DNA from: JANJUB01 sp031386985
GTDB lineage: Bacteria > Armatimonadota > Fimbriimonadia > Fimbriimonadales > Fimbriimonadaceae
Reading direction: 5' to 3'
NCBI GenBank assembly: GCA_031386985.1
Contig: JANNCV010000024.1
Location: 1-64,000, forward strand
Length of the DNA stretch: 64,000 bases
Part shown: piece after piece, positions 8,088-16,371 of the stretch
Layout of the letters: every line of letters begins with the position of its first letter
Position numbering within the stretch: position 1 is the stretch's first letter
The notes under the pieces: generated by a model
What the model saw: only the letters and a program-made list of their open reading frames with translations
Databases searched by the model: none
Told to the model about the DNA's origin: nothing
Program-made: the position numbers and the translations under genes

Positions 8088-8125
8088 CCCCTCCCTAACG
8101 AAGTTGGGGAGGGGCAGGGGAGGGG
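8088..8125. repeat. Dispersed repeat CCCCTCCCTAACGAAG..GGGGAGGGG, copy 1
   Basis: A palindromic unit (CCCCTCCCTAACGAAG followed by TTGGGGAGGGG) with an extra GGGGAGGGG, located between mnmG and the small lipoprotein gene. A nearly identical copy sits at 26216-26242. It can form a strong hairpin whichever strand is transcribed. The ATGGCCTACGCC string shortly downstream (8143-8154) recurs at 32217-32229. Confidence 0.7.
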
Positions 8126-8173
8126 ATCCGGGTGACTTAGCATGGCCTACGCCAATCATGGAATAACTCCTCC

Positions 8174-8365
8174 ATGCGCACCACAATTATCATTGCAATC
8201 GCGGCCATCATCCTGATTGGATGCGGCGAGACTAAAGCCGTCCACGTTGGCAAGCCGGGCGAAAAGGGAACTTATGCAAACTCAATCCACCGGTCAAAAG
8301 ATGTGGCCGCCGAAGGCACAAATTTCCAGAAGTCGAACGAGAAAGAAGTCTACGACGGGCAGTGA
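8174..8365 (+). CDS. Small predicted lipoprotein
   Basis: A 63-residue protein with a short basic start (MRTT), a hydrophobic helix (IIIAIAAIILIG) and a lipobox-like IGC at residues ~15-18. This indicates signal peptidase II processing and a mature peptide of ~46 residues anchored to a membrane. The mature part is polar (GKPGEKGTY, KSNEKEVYDG) without a recognisable domain. It lies ~110 bases upstream of the rpsF start, before the predicted S6 leader, so it is probably transcribed separately. Confidence rests on the coherent lipoprotein signal. Confidence 0.6.
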   Translation: MRTTIIIAIAAIILIGCGETKAVHVGKPGEKGTYANSIHRSKDVAAEGTNFQKSNEKEVYDGQ

Positions 8366-8421
8366 GCCTGAAAAAGTAGCGATTCAAACGTTGATTTTGA
8401 ATCTGGCGGGTATACTTCCTG

Positions 8422-8462
8422 CCTCTCTGCTCCGCTGAGGAGCCGTTAGACCAGAGAGAGGG
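8422..8462 (+). promoter_or_regulatory. Probable S6:S18-binding leader RNA of rpsF
   Basis: Fifteen bases upstream of rpsF the RNA can form an outer stem (CCTCTCT at 8422-8428 with AGAGAGG at 8455-8461), an inner hairpin (GCTCC 8429-8433, loop GCTGA, GGAGC 8439-8443) and a 3'-side bulge that begins CCG right after the inner stem. A two-helix structure with a CCG-containing bulge is the described signature of the leader by which the S6:S18 heterodimer represses its own operon. The pairing is directly visible; the assignment is by resemblance to that motif. Confidence 0.6.
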
Positions 8463-8476
8463 ACCAAGTTTTAAGC

Positions 8477-8764
8477 ATGAGAAAATATGAATCAATGGTA
8501 ATCGCACGCCCGGAGTTGGGTGATGCCGATGTTGCCAAGTTAGCAGAGCGCTTCAAAGGCGTTATTGAAGGACTCGGTGGAACCGTTCAATCCGCCGAAA
8601 AGTGGGAGAAGCGAAAGCTCACCTACGAGATCAACGGTTGCAAGGAAGGAAACTATATTCTTTTCCAATTTGAGTGCAATCCGACTGTTCCGCGCGAAGT
8701 AGACCGCTTAATGGGCATCAATGATGATATCATTCGTCATAGAATCTTCTCGAAAGAAGATTAA
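8477..8764 (+). CDS. rpsF: Small ribosomal subunit protein S6
   Basis: A 95-residue protein of the 30S platform that binds 16S rRNA together with S18. It begins MRKYESMVIARPEL and has the family blocks GGTVQSAEKWEKRKLTYEING and GNYILFQFECNP, ending soon after the conserved RHRIF. Length and order are canonical. ssb follows 13 bases later, the usual rpsF-ssb arrangement. The third and fourth members of the common operon (rpsR, rplI) do not follow; the next gene is a sugar-phosphate isomerase. The structured leader directly upstream suggests autoregulation. Confidence 0.97.
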   Translation: MRKYESMVIARPELGDADVAKLAERFKGVIEGLGGTVQSAEKWEKRKLTYEINGCKEGNYILFQFECNPTVPREVDRLMGINDDIIRHRIFSKED

Positions 8765-8777
8765 TTGGAGATAAAAG

Positions 8778-9203
8778 ATGATCAACCGAGTAGTCCTCGT
8801 CGGTCGCCTAACCCGCGACCCCGAACTTCGAACCACTTCCACCGGCAAAAATGTTGTCGAGTTTGGAATTGCCGTCAATAAAAGGTTTAAGCCCCAAGAC
8901 GGAAGCGCCGACGCCGATTTTTTCCGAGTCAAGGCATGGGGCGCAACGGCCGATTACGTTTCAAACTATTTGACGAAGGGCCGATTGGTCGGCGTTGACG
9001 GGAGAATAGATCAGCGAAAGTATACAGATGCGAGCGGGCAAAGCCGTGAGATTATTGAAATCGTAGCCGAAAGTGTTCAGGGCCTAGATCGAGCTCGTGA
9101 AGATGGTAGCGGCGGCGGCGGTGGCGGAACGGCTTCGCACGCGGCGGTTTCGGGTGGCGCAGCTCCTGCCGTGGATGAATACGATCCGTTCGCAGATGAA
9201 TGA
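8778..9203 (+). CDS. ssb: Single-stranded DNA-binding protein
   Basis: Protects and organises single-stranded DNA at forks and repair sites. The OB-fold spans residues ~1-108 (starts MINRVVLVGRLTRDPELR, includes FGIAVNKRF and VDGRIDQRKY). A Gly/Ala-rich linker with a run of glycines follows, then the acidic tip DEYDPFADE, a variant of the usual protein-interaction tail that keeps the Pro-Phe but adds three residues after it. The 141-residue length is normal. A start at ATG 8778 is supported by GGAG 8-12 bases upstream. Its stop overlaps the start of the next gene (ATGA), so the two are translationally coupled. Confidence 0.97.
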   Translation: MINRVVLVGRLTRDPELRTTSTGKNVVEFGIAVNKRFKPQDGSADADFFRVKAWGATADYVSNYLTKGRLVGVDGRIDQRKYTDASGQSREIIEIVAESVQGLDRAREDGSGGGGGGTASHAAVSGGAAPAVDEYDPFADE

Positions 9204-10255
9204 AACATCAACTCGATGATTCGGCATTTGTAACACAGCTCGACCCCAAGGGAATGTACGCCCTAACGTGCGATTTTCCGAATCAGTGCCGCCGGGCGCT
9301 CTCCATATTTCGTGCGAATCCGGTCGCCTTCAAGAGGCCCGCTCAAATTGTGTTAACTGGTTTGGGCGGCTCGGCCGCTGGCGGTGATTTTGCCCGTTGC
9401 CTCTGTGAAGCCGAGGGCGCGACTCCGTTTTTCGTTAATCGTGATTACACACTGCCCGGTTTTGTGGGCGCAGATACGGTCGTTGTTTGCTCCAGCTACT
9501 CTGGGAATACCGAGGAAACGGTTTCGGCGTATCACGATGCGCACGCTCGCGGCGCGTCAATTGTTGTACTCACTTCAGGTGGACAACTCGCGGCTCTGGC
9601 AAAAGAGCACGGCTTCCCCGTTATCTTGATTCCCGGAGGTCAGCCGCCGCGAACTGCACTTGGCTATATGCTGATTCCGCTAGTTGCACTTTTAGTGAAC
9701 AGTGGAGTCATTGTCGATCAAGACTTTGAAGGGGCTTTCGCGACGCTGGATGCGTGTGTACAAGATTGGGACGTTCAATCCGCATTTGATCTCAACCCTA
9801 CCAAAACGTTAGGGCAAGCCCTTTTCGGCAAAGTGGGCAATCTCTACGGGCTCGGCGCCGCGCCAGCGGCCGTCGCGAATCGTTGGAAGGGCCAGATTAA
9901 CGAAAACGCCAAAAACATGGCTTTTGCCAACGCATTTCCTGAGCTAAACCACAACGAAATTCTTGGCTGGGTTGAGTGCGCGGGGCAAAACGTGGATTGG
10001 GTGGTGGTGAATCTAACCTGCGGTCAACCTACTCAGAAGCTGAAGACTCGGGCGTTGGTAACCGCCGAACTCGTCGGATCAAGGGCAACCTTTTTTGAGG
10101 TCGGATCGTGCGGCGATCGGCTTCTGGCTCAAATGCTGTCCCTCGTTCTCTTTGGTGATTTCGTCTCGATTTACCTCGCTGCCCTAAATCGAGTTGATCC
10201 AGAGAACATAGATTGGATCAATCACCTAAAACACTCTCTCTCACAAGTTCAGTAA
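9200..10255 (+). CDS. Bifunctional phosphoglucose/phosphomannose isomerase
   Basis: A 351-residue SIS-domain enzyme of the family that interconverts glucose-6-P, fructose-6-P and mannose-6-P. Visible features are the sugar-phosphate loop GLGGSAAGGDF (~residue 54), CSSYSGNTEETV (~98) with the substrate-phosphate Ser/Thr residues, and ELNHNEILGW (~247) with the catalytic Glu and His. The C-terminal domain (family SIS_2/PGI-PMI C) reaches the end. It overlaps ssb by 4 bases (ATGA). This coupling to the S6/SSB operon is unusual; it may give sugar-nucleotide precursor supply a growth-linked expression. No separate pgi is in the window. Confidence 0.92.
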   Translation: MKHQLDDSAFVTQLDPKGMYALTCDFPNQCRRALSIFRANPVAFKRPAQIVLTGLGGSAAGGDFARCLCEAEGATPFFVNRDYTLPGFVGADTVVVCSSYSGNTEETVSAYHDAHARGASIVVLTSGGQLAALAKEHGFPVILIPGGQPPRTALGYMLIPLVALLVNSGVIVDQDFEGAFATLDACVQDWDVQSAFDLNPTKTLGQALFGKVGNLYGLGAAPAAVANRWKGQINENAKNMAFANAFPELNHNEILGWVECAGQNVDWVVVNLTCGQPTQKLKTRALVTAELVGSRATFFEVGSCGDRLLAQMLSLVLFGDFVSIYLAALNRVDPENIDWINHLKHSLSQVQ

Positions 10256-10279
10256 GTTACTGTGGTTTTGCCGGCTAAT

Positions 10280-10298
10280 TGCCGATACTTTTACCGGG
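10280..10298 (+). promoter_or_regulatory. TGCCGATACTTTTACCGGG element upstream of the hybrid kinase
   Basis: An 18-of-19-base match exists at 40072-40090 upstream of the HD-GYP gene, and its GCCGATA core recurs upstream of the pilin gene. GCCGATA(A/C) is the -10 consensus of sigma-28/FliA-type factors, but no TAAA lies at the right spacing here, so it may instead be an operator. It lies 19 bases before the start codon. Confidence 0.4.
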
Positions 10299-10316
10299 TA
10301 TCGGGAGACACAACGC

Positions 10317-12656
10317 TTGGACGAACTTCAACTTCAACAGTTTTTCGATCACGCCCCCATGTCATTGGGCGTTATTGAGTTGGTGGACGGCAACATCATT
10401 TACCGAGCTGTGAGCTCAGCGGGTGCAGCGTTGCATGGCAAGAAGCCTAGAGACCTGGAAGGCTGCAGTGCAAACGATTCCGGCCTCTCCCCCGAAGCGG
10501 CCGAGGTCTGGAGCAAGAAGCTAACCGAAGCGGAATCCTCGGGGAACCCCATTCGCTTTAGCTACACACGAACAATCGGCGATGCCGAGGTCATACGGCA
10601 CGCCACGGCGTCTCCAATTGCTGGTTCACCGGGGTTATTCACCTTCGTGGTTGAGGATGCCTCCCACATCAAGTCAATTATCAGCGTCCAAGAGACGAAG
10701 CTTCAGTCCCTGGTATCAAACATTCCCGGTATTGTCTATCGCGCTTTATGTGATAAAAACTGGGAGCTGGATTTCCTCAGTGATAGCGTCTCCGAACTCC
10801 TTGGCTACTCGCCCCATGATTTCATTTCCAAGAAGATTCGGTTCTCTGATTTGATTGATCCGAGCGATTACAGCAGTGTATTGGTCGCCGCTCAAGAGGC
10901 CGTTCGCGACAAAACGGGCTATAGCATCGAGTACCGCATATATCAGCAAGACGGCGGCATGCTTTGGGTTCAGGAGCGGGCAAGTGTGGGATGGGATGAG
11001 GAATCGGGTTACGTTCTGGATGGCGCGATTTTCGATATAACCGACCGAAAAAATTTCGAGGCCGCTCTGGAACACAGCGTCGAAGAACTTGTATTGGCCC
11101 GAGAATCTGCTCTTGAGTCGTCCCAAATGAAATCAGAATTTCTGGCCAACATGAGTCATGAGATTCGCACCCCGATGAACGGCGTCATCGGCATGACCGA
11201 GCTCTTGCTTGACACCGACCTGGACGAAACCCAGAAGGACTATGCCGAAACAGTCCTTCAGAGCGCCGAAGCCTTGCTTCGAATTATCAATGAAGTGCTT
11301 GATTTCTCGAAGATTGAAAGCGGCAAGATGATTCTGGAGCAGATCGAACTTGATGTTCGTGTGATCGCTGAAGACGTTGGTACATTGTTTGCTCGCCTAG
11401 CTCAACAGAAGGGCGTAGAACTCCTCATTAACGTAGACGACGAGCTAAACACGCACCGCATTGGTGACCCCGGCCGCATCCGTCAGATCATATCTAACTT
11501 GGTGGCAAACGCCGTGAAATTCACTCCAGTGGGCGAAATCGAAATTCGAATCTGGGAACCCTTACACTCCACTGGCGAAATCGTCTGCATTGCGGTTAGG
11601 GATACAGGAATTGGAATAGCACCGGAAATGCACTCCTCTATTTGGGATTGCTTCACCCAAGCTGATGGCTCTACAACCCGTCAATACGGTGGTACCGGCC
11701 TTGGTCTTGCCATCGTATCGCGGCTCTGCAACCTCATGGATGGTAGCGTGAAAGTTGAGAGCGAAACCAACAAGGGGAGCACTTTTACGGTTGAATTGCG
11801 GCTGGATTGCGCAGACTTTGAGTTCGTAGAATCCGTTGCCGATCTTCATGGCTGCTCCATATTGATCGTGGATGATAACGCGACCAACCGTACGATGCTC
11901 TCAAAATCAATCAAAACACTTGGAGCGTCAACCGCGGAAGCGGATGGCGCTGGACAAGCCATGGCCTGGCTCCAACGTGCCACCTTCGACCTGGTAATTT
12001 TAGACTATCAAATGCCCGAACTCTCCGGTCTGGACCTTGCCCTAGCGATCAGAAAGGAGCCCAACTGCGGTGAACTAGCGATCATTATGCTCTCGAGCGT
12101 CGGTGATATGATTCCGCCCGAATCTCTCCAACGCCTCGGAATCCATCGAAATCTATCGAAACCAGCTCGCCGACATGAACTGCAAATCGCCCTGACTGAT
12201 GCACTATCGGCCCGCAAACCCGCTCGAAGCAATGCCGAACGGGAGACTATGCTAGCCGGCCCATTGAAGGGAATGCGTGTCTTGGTCGCCGAAGATAACC
12301 AAGTGAACCAGAAAGTTGCGGTGAAGATTCTGGAAAGCTTTGGTTGCACAGTTGAAGTGGTTTCTAACGGCTTGCTGGCAATAGAACACAACACGTCTCA
12401 TCATTACGATTTGATCCTTATGGACCTGCAAATGCCGATTGTGGATGGCTACGAAGCCACGATCGCAATCCGGCGAAACGTGGCCGACCAGAAACGCAAA
12501 ACCCCAATCGTTGCCCTCACCGCGCACGCCCTTGATCGCGACCGCGCAAAGTGCATGGGAGTCGGGATGGATGGATTCCTCACGAAGCCGATCAAGCCCA
12601 ATGTGCTCTTACAAGAGCTTCAGAAGTATTGGCAAGCGGAAAAATTGGCGGCTTAG
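10317..12656 (+). CDS. Hybrid sensor histidine kinase with two receiver domains
   Basis: A 779-residue cytoplasmic sensor kinase. Order: PAS-like domain (~5-120), second PAS/PAC domain (~125-248, with LLGYSPHDF and YRIYQQDGGMLWVQE), short coiled linker, HisKA with the phospho-His 281 in NMSHEIRTPMNG, HATPase_c (N-box NLVANAVKF, DTGIGI, GGTGLGL), receiver 1 (VDDNATN, LDYQMPE) and receiver 2 (AEDNQVNQ, MDLQMPIVDG). No membrane segment or Hpt domain is present, so phosphate must pass to a separate Hpt protein. It starts at TTG 10317, supported by GGGAG ten bases upstream. The following VWA gene is 59 bases away. The shared upstream motif suggests co-regulation with the c-di-GMP/pilus operon. Confidence 0.93.
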   Translation: MDELQLQQFFDHAPMSLGVIELVDGNIIYRAVSSAGAALHGKKPRDLEGCSANDSGLSPEAAEVWSKKLTEAESSGNPIRFSYTRTIGDAEVIRHATASPIAGSPGLFTFVVEDASHIKSIISVQETKLQSLVSNIPGIVYRALCDKNWELDFLSDSVSELLGYSPHDFISKKIRFSDLIDPSDYSSVLVAAQEAVRDKTGYSIEYRIYQQDGGMLWVQERASVGWDEESGYVLDGAIFDITDRKNFEAALEHSVEELVLARESALESSQMKSEFLANMSHEIRTPMNGVIGMTELLLDTDLDETQKDYAETVLQSAEALLRIINEVLDFSKIESGKMILEQIELDVRVIAEDVGTLFARLAQQKGVELLINVDDELNTHRIGDPGRIRQIISNLVANAVKFTPVGEIEIRIWEPLHSTGEIVCIAVRDTGIGIAPEMHSSIWDCFTQADGSTTRQYGGTGLGLAIVSRLCNLMDGSVKVESETNKGSTFTVELRLDCADFEFVESVADLHGCSILIVDDNATNRTMLSKSIKTLGASTAEADGAGQAMAWLQRATFDLVILDYQMPELSGLDLALAIRKEPNCGELAIIMLSSVGDMIPPESLQRLGIHRNLSKPARRHELQIALTDALSARKPARSNAERETMLAGPLKGMRVLVAEDNQVNQKVAVKILESFGCTVEVVSNGLLAIEHNTSHHYDLILMDLQMPIVDGYEATIAIRRNVADQKRKTPIVALTAHALDRDRAKCMGVGMDGFLTKPIKPNVLLQELQKYWQAEKLAA

Positions 12657-12715
12657 TTGGAATCAAATCGCTGACAATCTTGCCTCATTTTTTTCGCGTC
12701 GGAGTAGAATGAGGC

Positions 12716-14080
12716 ATGGATCAAACGCAGCGAATGGACCCGAATAAGACGATGCTCACCGGGGCTCCGGGGTTTGACCCGATGCGAACTCAAGCCATGT
12801 CGCCCATGGGCGATCCGAATCGCACCGCCGCAATGTCGGCCATGCCCGTTGGTCCAAGCATTACCGCCGCGATGACATCAAGCCGAGAGGTAACGATGGC
12901 GAACGGTCCCGCTCGTGAGCAGTTTTTGCTGGAGCTAACGGCGGGTGGTCTCGCCGGATTCGCGGGGGGGCGAACGCCACTCAATCTCTGCCTCGCCATT
13001 GATCGCAGCGGCTCGATGGAAGGGATGCCTTTAGAGTATGCCAAGCACGCTTGCAACCACGTTGTTGACTTGCTTTCCTCAAACGATATCCTCAGCATCG
13101 TCACCTTCGAAGAGGTCGTGGATTTGCTAATGCCTCCCCAGCAGGTTTTGAATAAAGATCAAATCAAGCAGGGCATTTCGCAAATCCAACCGGGAAACAC
13201 CACAAACCTTCACGGCGGGATTTCCTTGGCCCTGCAACAGGTGATGCAGATGAACGACCCGGGACGAGCCACCCGCATTATCGTTCTTTCCGATGGCGAT
13301 CCCACCGCAGGAATCAAGGATTACACCTCCCTCGTCAACTTTTCCTCGGAAGTCAAGGCGCGGGGAGTTACGATCACATTTTTGGGTTTTGGCCCGGATT
13401 ACAATGAAGAACTGCTCGCGGGAATGGCCAAAAAATCGGGCGGAAACTACTATTTCATCCCCCGCCCCGAGCTGATCCCCGAGGTTTTTCGCACTGAGTT
13501 GGAGCGTCTGATGACCGTCGTGGCTCGAAACCTCAAGCTTGATCTGGAGCTAGCGCGCTGGGTGACGTTGCGATCAAATCACGGGCAACAAGGGACCGAA
13601 CGCGCCCTTTCAAGCCAGTTGGCCGACCTTGAGCGCGGGACGACTATGGAGCAGGTTTTTGATTTTGAGTTCTCAAATCATCCGCTGGGGCATTATCGCG
13701 TGGCTTCCGGGACGCTAACCTACGACGACGGCGGATCGGGCAAACAAGAGACGATTAGCCTTGATTTTGTTATGGAGTTTTCAGCGGATTCGGCTCGCTA
13801 TTCGGCCCAGCAGAACCCCAAAGTCCGCGGAGCGGCGGATATTGCATTGGCTTCGCGAGCTGTTGAAAAAACGATCATGGGCCTGAAGAACAGCCAAATC
13901 ACCGCCCAAATGGCCATCGCCGATTTGCAGAAAACGCAGGCATTATTGTTGCAGCAAGGGCGGACGCAGGATGCCCAAGAAGTAACGCTCGCCCTAAGAG
14001 CAATCCAAAGCGGCGACACCGGCTCCGCCGAAAAAACCCTCATGGGCACCATGGTAAATCTTGATCAAGGCAAGCGGTGA
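12716..14080 (+). CDS. von Willebrand factor type A domain protein with threonine-repeat N-terminus
   Basis: A 454-residue protein. Residues 1-60 are disordered and carry three near-repeats D-P-[NM]-[KR]-T at 8-12, 21-25 and 33-37. The VWA domain runs from ~88 to 270 with a complete MIDAS (DRSGSM at 96, NTTNLHGG with the Thr, and SDGDPTAG), so it should bind a divalent metal and a protein ligand. The remainder forms a beta region and a helical end that again contains K-T motifs (VEKTIMG, EKTLMGTM). There is no signal peptide or membrane helix, so it is cytoplasmic. Repeated threonine motifs in a VWA protein suggest phosphorylation by a Ser/Thr kinase and recognition by FHA domains; neither partner is in the window. 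Confidence 0.88.
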   Translation: MDQTQRMDPNKTMLTGAPGFDPMRTQAMSPMGDPNRTAAMSAMPVGPSITAAMTSSREVTMANGPAREQFLLELTAGGLAGFAGGRTPLNLCLAIDRSGSMEGMPLEYAKHACNHVVDLLSSNDILSIVTFEEVVDLLMPPQQVLNKDQIKQGISQIQPGNTTNLHGGISLALQQVMQMNDPGRATRIIVLSDGDPTAGIKDYTSLVNFSSEVKARGVTITFLGFGPDYNEELLAGMAKKSGGNYYFIPRPELIPEVFRTELERLMTVVARNLKLDLELARWVTLRSNHGQQGTERALSSQLADLERGTTMEQVFDFEFSNHPLGHYRVASGTLTYDDGGSGKQETISLDFVMEFSADSARYSAQQNPKVRGAADIALASRAVEKTIMGLKNSQITAQMAIADLQKTQALLLQQGRTQDAQEVTLALRAIQSGDTGSAEKTLMGTMVNLDQGKR

Positions 14081-14081
14081 C

Positions 14082-14579
14082 GTGAAATCCGCAAAAGCGA
14101 GTGCGGTGAGAATCATCCTGGCTGTCGCCATCGTCGTCGGACTTGCGGTCATCATCCTGCCATTCGCAGTTCGTCCGGCCCGATTCCAAAAGACGCAATG
14201 CATTAGCAACATCAAGCAACTGGCCGCCGGGATGTTAGTTTACGTTGAATCAAACAATGGGCTTCTACCGAGCACAAGTTGGGTGCAACCTCTCACGCAG
14301 ATCGTGAAAACCCAACTTCCCGAGAAAGAGTTGCCGTGGTCCTGTCCGGACATCACCCTTCAAGAAAAGCGCGGCGGCTATGCATTCAATTACGCCGTCA
14401 TGGGCAAACGCCTGGCCGATTTCCCAAACCCCGAAACCACTCCTTTGTTCTTCGAAACCGACGCCCTTGGAGTAGACGTAATCGCTAACCTGGCGGCACG
14501 CTGCGGAAGGCACAAAGGCGGTAGCCAAATCGGCTACTTGGACGGTCACGCCAAGTTTCGGATGCTGAGTGACCCTTAA
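14082..14579 (+). CDS. Prepilin-associated H-X9-DG domain protein
   Basis: A 165-residue membrane-anchored protein starting at GTG 14082, one base after the VWA stop (a TTG at 14061 is a longer alternative). An N-terminal hydrophobic helix (IILAVAIVVGLAVIIL) is followed by the CISNIKQLAAGMLVYVESNNGLLP block, where pilin-fold H-X9-DG/DUF1559 proteins carry C-x-x-N-x-[KR]-Q-[LI]. The C-terminus has H-KGGSQIGYL-DG, an exact His-X9-Asp-Gly signature. These proteins are pseudopilin-like and abundant in Planctomycetes, Verrucomicrobia, Lentisphaerae and Armatimonadota. It lacks the usual F-T-L-x-E prepilin cleavage site, so it is probably not processed by a prepilin peptidase. Confidence 0.85.
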   Translation: MKSAKASAVRIILAVAIVVGLAVIILPFAVRPARFQKTQCISNIKQLAAGMLVYVESNNGLLPSTSWVQPLTQIVKTQLPEKELPWSCPDITLQEKRGGYAFNYAVMGKRLADFPNPETTPLFFETDALGVDVIANLAARCGRHKGGSQIGYLDGHAKFRMLSDP

Positions 14580-15053
14580 GCGAACTTGTCTTGAAAGGCT
14601 TGGACACGTTGTAACCCGAGCCGATTCCAAACCCTGGGGCAGCGCCACGGCGGCCGGGCCGGTCTGTGTCGCGACCGTTTGCAGCGAGAGAGTTGTTTGG
14701 TTGAAAACGACCCTGGAAGGGTCAAATCTGAGTAGCCCGGGGTCAAGCGAAGCAGACCCCGGGTTCGAATGTCGCCAAGGCTAGCACCCTGGAGGGGTGC
14801 CAGAATATCTACCGACGGCATGAGCTCCTGCGGCACGCATTACAGGGTGCATCGAGTGGCGGATTCGAACCTGGGGTGTCGCTTCGCTCAACCCCAGGCT
14901 TTGCAGCGTGACCCCCACCACGGGGTCATGTTTCAACAAGCCCCTAAGACGGGGCGAAAGGAGAAAGCCCAGGCCGCGACTAAGGCCTGGGTGTGCGATG
15001 AGAATCGGAAAGCCCTAATAGGGCGACACAATTTCTCGACGAGAGAGCTGGGC
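14580..15053. other. Intergenic stretch between convergent genes
   Basis: About 470 bases without a supportable gene. It holds the composite repeat copy B and, toward its right end, another degenerate set of CCTAAGACGGGGCG- and GCCTAATAGGGCG-type hairpin pieces. Short frames on both strands have no start-site support or recognisable composition. Confidence 0.6.
14709..14930. repeat. Composite palindromic repeat (GACCC..GGGTC family), copy B
   Basis: Bases 14709-14801 correspond block for block with 5279-5365 (GACCCTGGAAGGGTC, CAAATCTGAGTAGCC, a perfect-looking CCCGGGGTC..GACCCCGGG palindrome at 14736-14763, then GCACCCTGGAGGGGTGCC). Farther right, 14867-14903 holds an inverted, more diverged central palindrome (CGAACCTGGGG..CCCCAGG) and 14911-14928 another GACCCCC..GGGGTC hairpin. 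The element lies between convergent genes, where it may act as a bidirectional mRNA end. T-arm-like GGTTCGAAT strings inside it do not belong to tRNAs. Confidence 0.7.
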
Positions 15054-15986
15054 CTAAACCGAGCCCGGTGAACGGAAAACTCGCCACATCGCCGGATTGT
15101 TGTCGGTAGTCCAGACAAATGCACTGTTTGGAAGCAGCTCCAACGGCAATGAGGTACCACCTCCAGACAAGCGGGCATAAACCAACTCGCCTCCTCGTAG
15201 GTCTCGGATTAAGTGGAAAATGCATGTCGCTTCGGCGTGGTGGATGCGAAGCCCCTTCCAGAGCCAGAGGACAAACGCGAAGGGCAACACATAACCCCAG
15301 ACCGACGAATAGTAAACCATGATCGCTTGTCCAAAGTAGATCAGCGTCGCAAGCAAAGGCGCTAATGTTAGCCAAGTCAACCACCCCGTGCGAATTAGCG
15401 CGCGAAGCTCGGCCAATTCCGGGTGGCTTAGCTTTCGGCCACCGCTCGCGTCGAGATTAGCCCCGAGCTCCAGCCGCGCCGGAAATCGCCAATCCACCTC
15501 AGTCGGCCCCGTCGTAACCGCTCCGACCCACTCTGGAGTGGTTGAAACCTCATGGTCGTAAGAAATCACCAGGCCAGCGTGCGGAGAGCGCACCAAAACA
15601 TGGTCTTCATCCTCATAAATCTCAAAAACCTGCCCCTTCCGATCCCGGCCCAGTAGTCGATCATAGGGCCAAATCTTCACGCCCAACACGCAAGCCCCCA
15701 TGCCCGTTAGAAGCCCAATCATACCAATTGCGAACCAATCTGGCATGGGCACGCCAAGCATCAGTAGACCAATAGACACGCCAAACCAAACAAATGAAAC
15801 CCAAGCAACAAACCGACACGCCATCCCCGTGACGTGATACAGCCGAAACGTAGATCGGAAGAAGGCTAGCTCTTCGGCCCCAAGATCGCGGGTACATCGC
15901 GCCAGCGGCAACCCCAAACAACTCTGTTGCATGGTGTACTTATTCCACAGTTTTGGATTCAAGGCGGCTGTCGCGTTTGCCGCCAC
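15054..15986 (-). CDS. Multi-pass membrane protein of unknown function
   Basis: A 310-residue protein with two pairs of hydrophobic segments: FVAWVSFVWFGVSIGLLML / WFAIGMIGLLTGMGACVLG (~residues 60-105) and LTWLTLAPLLATLIYFG / WGYVLPFAFVLWLWKGL (~205-250). They are separated by a soluble beta-rich region (~110-190) that contains VFEIYEDEDHVLVRSPHAG, reminiscent of a small PH-like or DUF3592-like extracytoplasmic segment. No family was recognised. A second ATG at 15932 (MQQSCLG) gives a shorter start. It is transcribed alone between repeat-rich spacers. Confidence 0.7.
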   Translation of the reverse strand: MAANATAALNPKLWNKYTMQQSCLGLPLARCTRDLGAEELAFFRSTFRLYHVTGMACRFVAWVSFVWFGVSIGLLMLGVPMPDWFAIGMIGLLTGMGACVLGVKIWPYDRLLGRDRKGQVFEIYEDEDHVLVRSPHAGLVISYDHEVSTTPEWVGAVTTGPTEVDWRFPARLELGANLDASGGRKLSHPELAELRALIRTGWLTWLTLAPLLATLIYFGQAIMVYYSSVWGYVLPFAFVLWLWKGLRIHHAEATCIFHLIRDLRGGELVYARLSGGGTSLPLELLPNSAFVWTTDNNPAMWRVFRSPGSV

Positions 15987-16371
15987 TTCTGCCTTTGAGG
16001 ATGAGCCGGTGCCTGCGATGCCTCCAATACATTGATCTCTGTTTTGCTCAAATAGGATGACTACGGCTAGGTTCAGACTCCGTGGAAGCCGGTGATGTGT
16101 GGAGATGTCTCATTGTGTGTGCAAGCCCGCCCCGGCACGTTACATCCGGGGCTCCACGTTTACAATCAGACCCGGTGGAGCTGGTGATGTAATGTGCACC
16201 GGCGTCGGGATTGACCAGTTTCAACACATGAGACAGTTTTGATCGTGCACCGACGTTGCATTGCAATTGCTCGCCCAAACTCACAAATGACCCACCCCCT
16301 GCAACGCCGAACCCACAAATCCCGTAAAATAGAATCGTGCGCCAACTGCGCATCGGGATCAGGAGAAACAA
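15987..16371. other. Divergent intergenic region with inverted GGTGATGT-type repeats
   Basis: This 385-base spacer separates divergent genes, so it should carry both promoters, but no clear pair could be picked. It holds related units: CGTGGAAGCCGGTGATGT (16081-16098), GGTGGAGCTGGTGATGT (16174-16190) and an inverted ACATCCGGGGCTCCACG (16142-16158). GTAA(C/T)GTGC-like strings extend the last two. This is a REP-like cluster of direct and inverted copies. Upstream of the SPFH gene there is a good ribosome-binding site, AGGAGA, at 16360-16365. Confidence 0.55.

Noticed and set aside
10280..10298. Full sigma-28 promoter at the hybrid kinase (and at 40072)
   Set aside because: GCCGATAC is present, but no TAAA lies 14-16 bases upstream in either copy, so only the shared motif is claimed.
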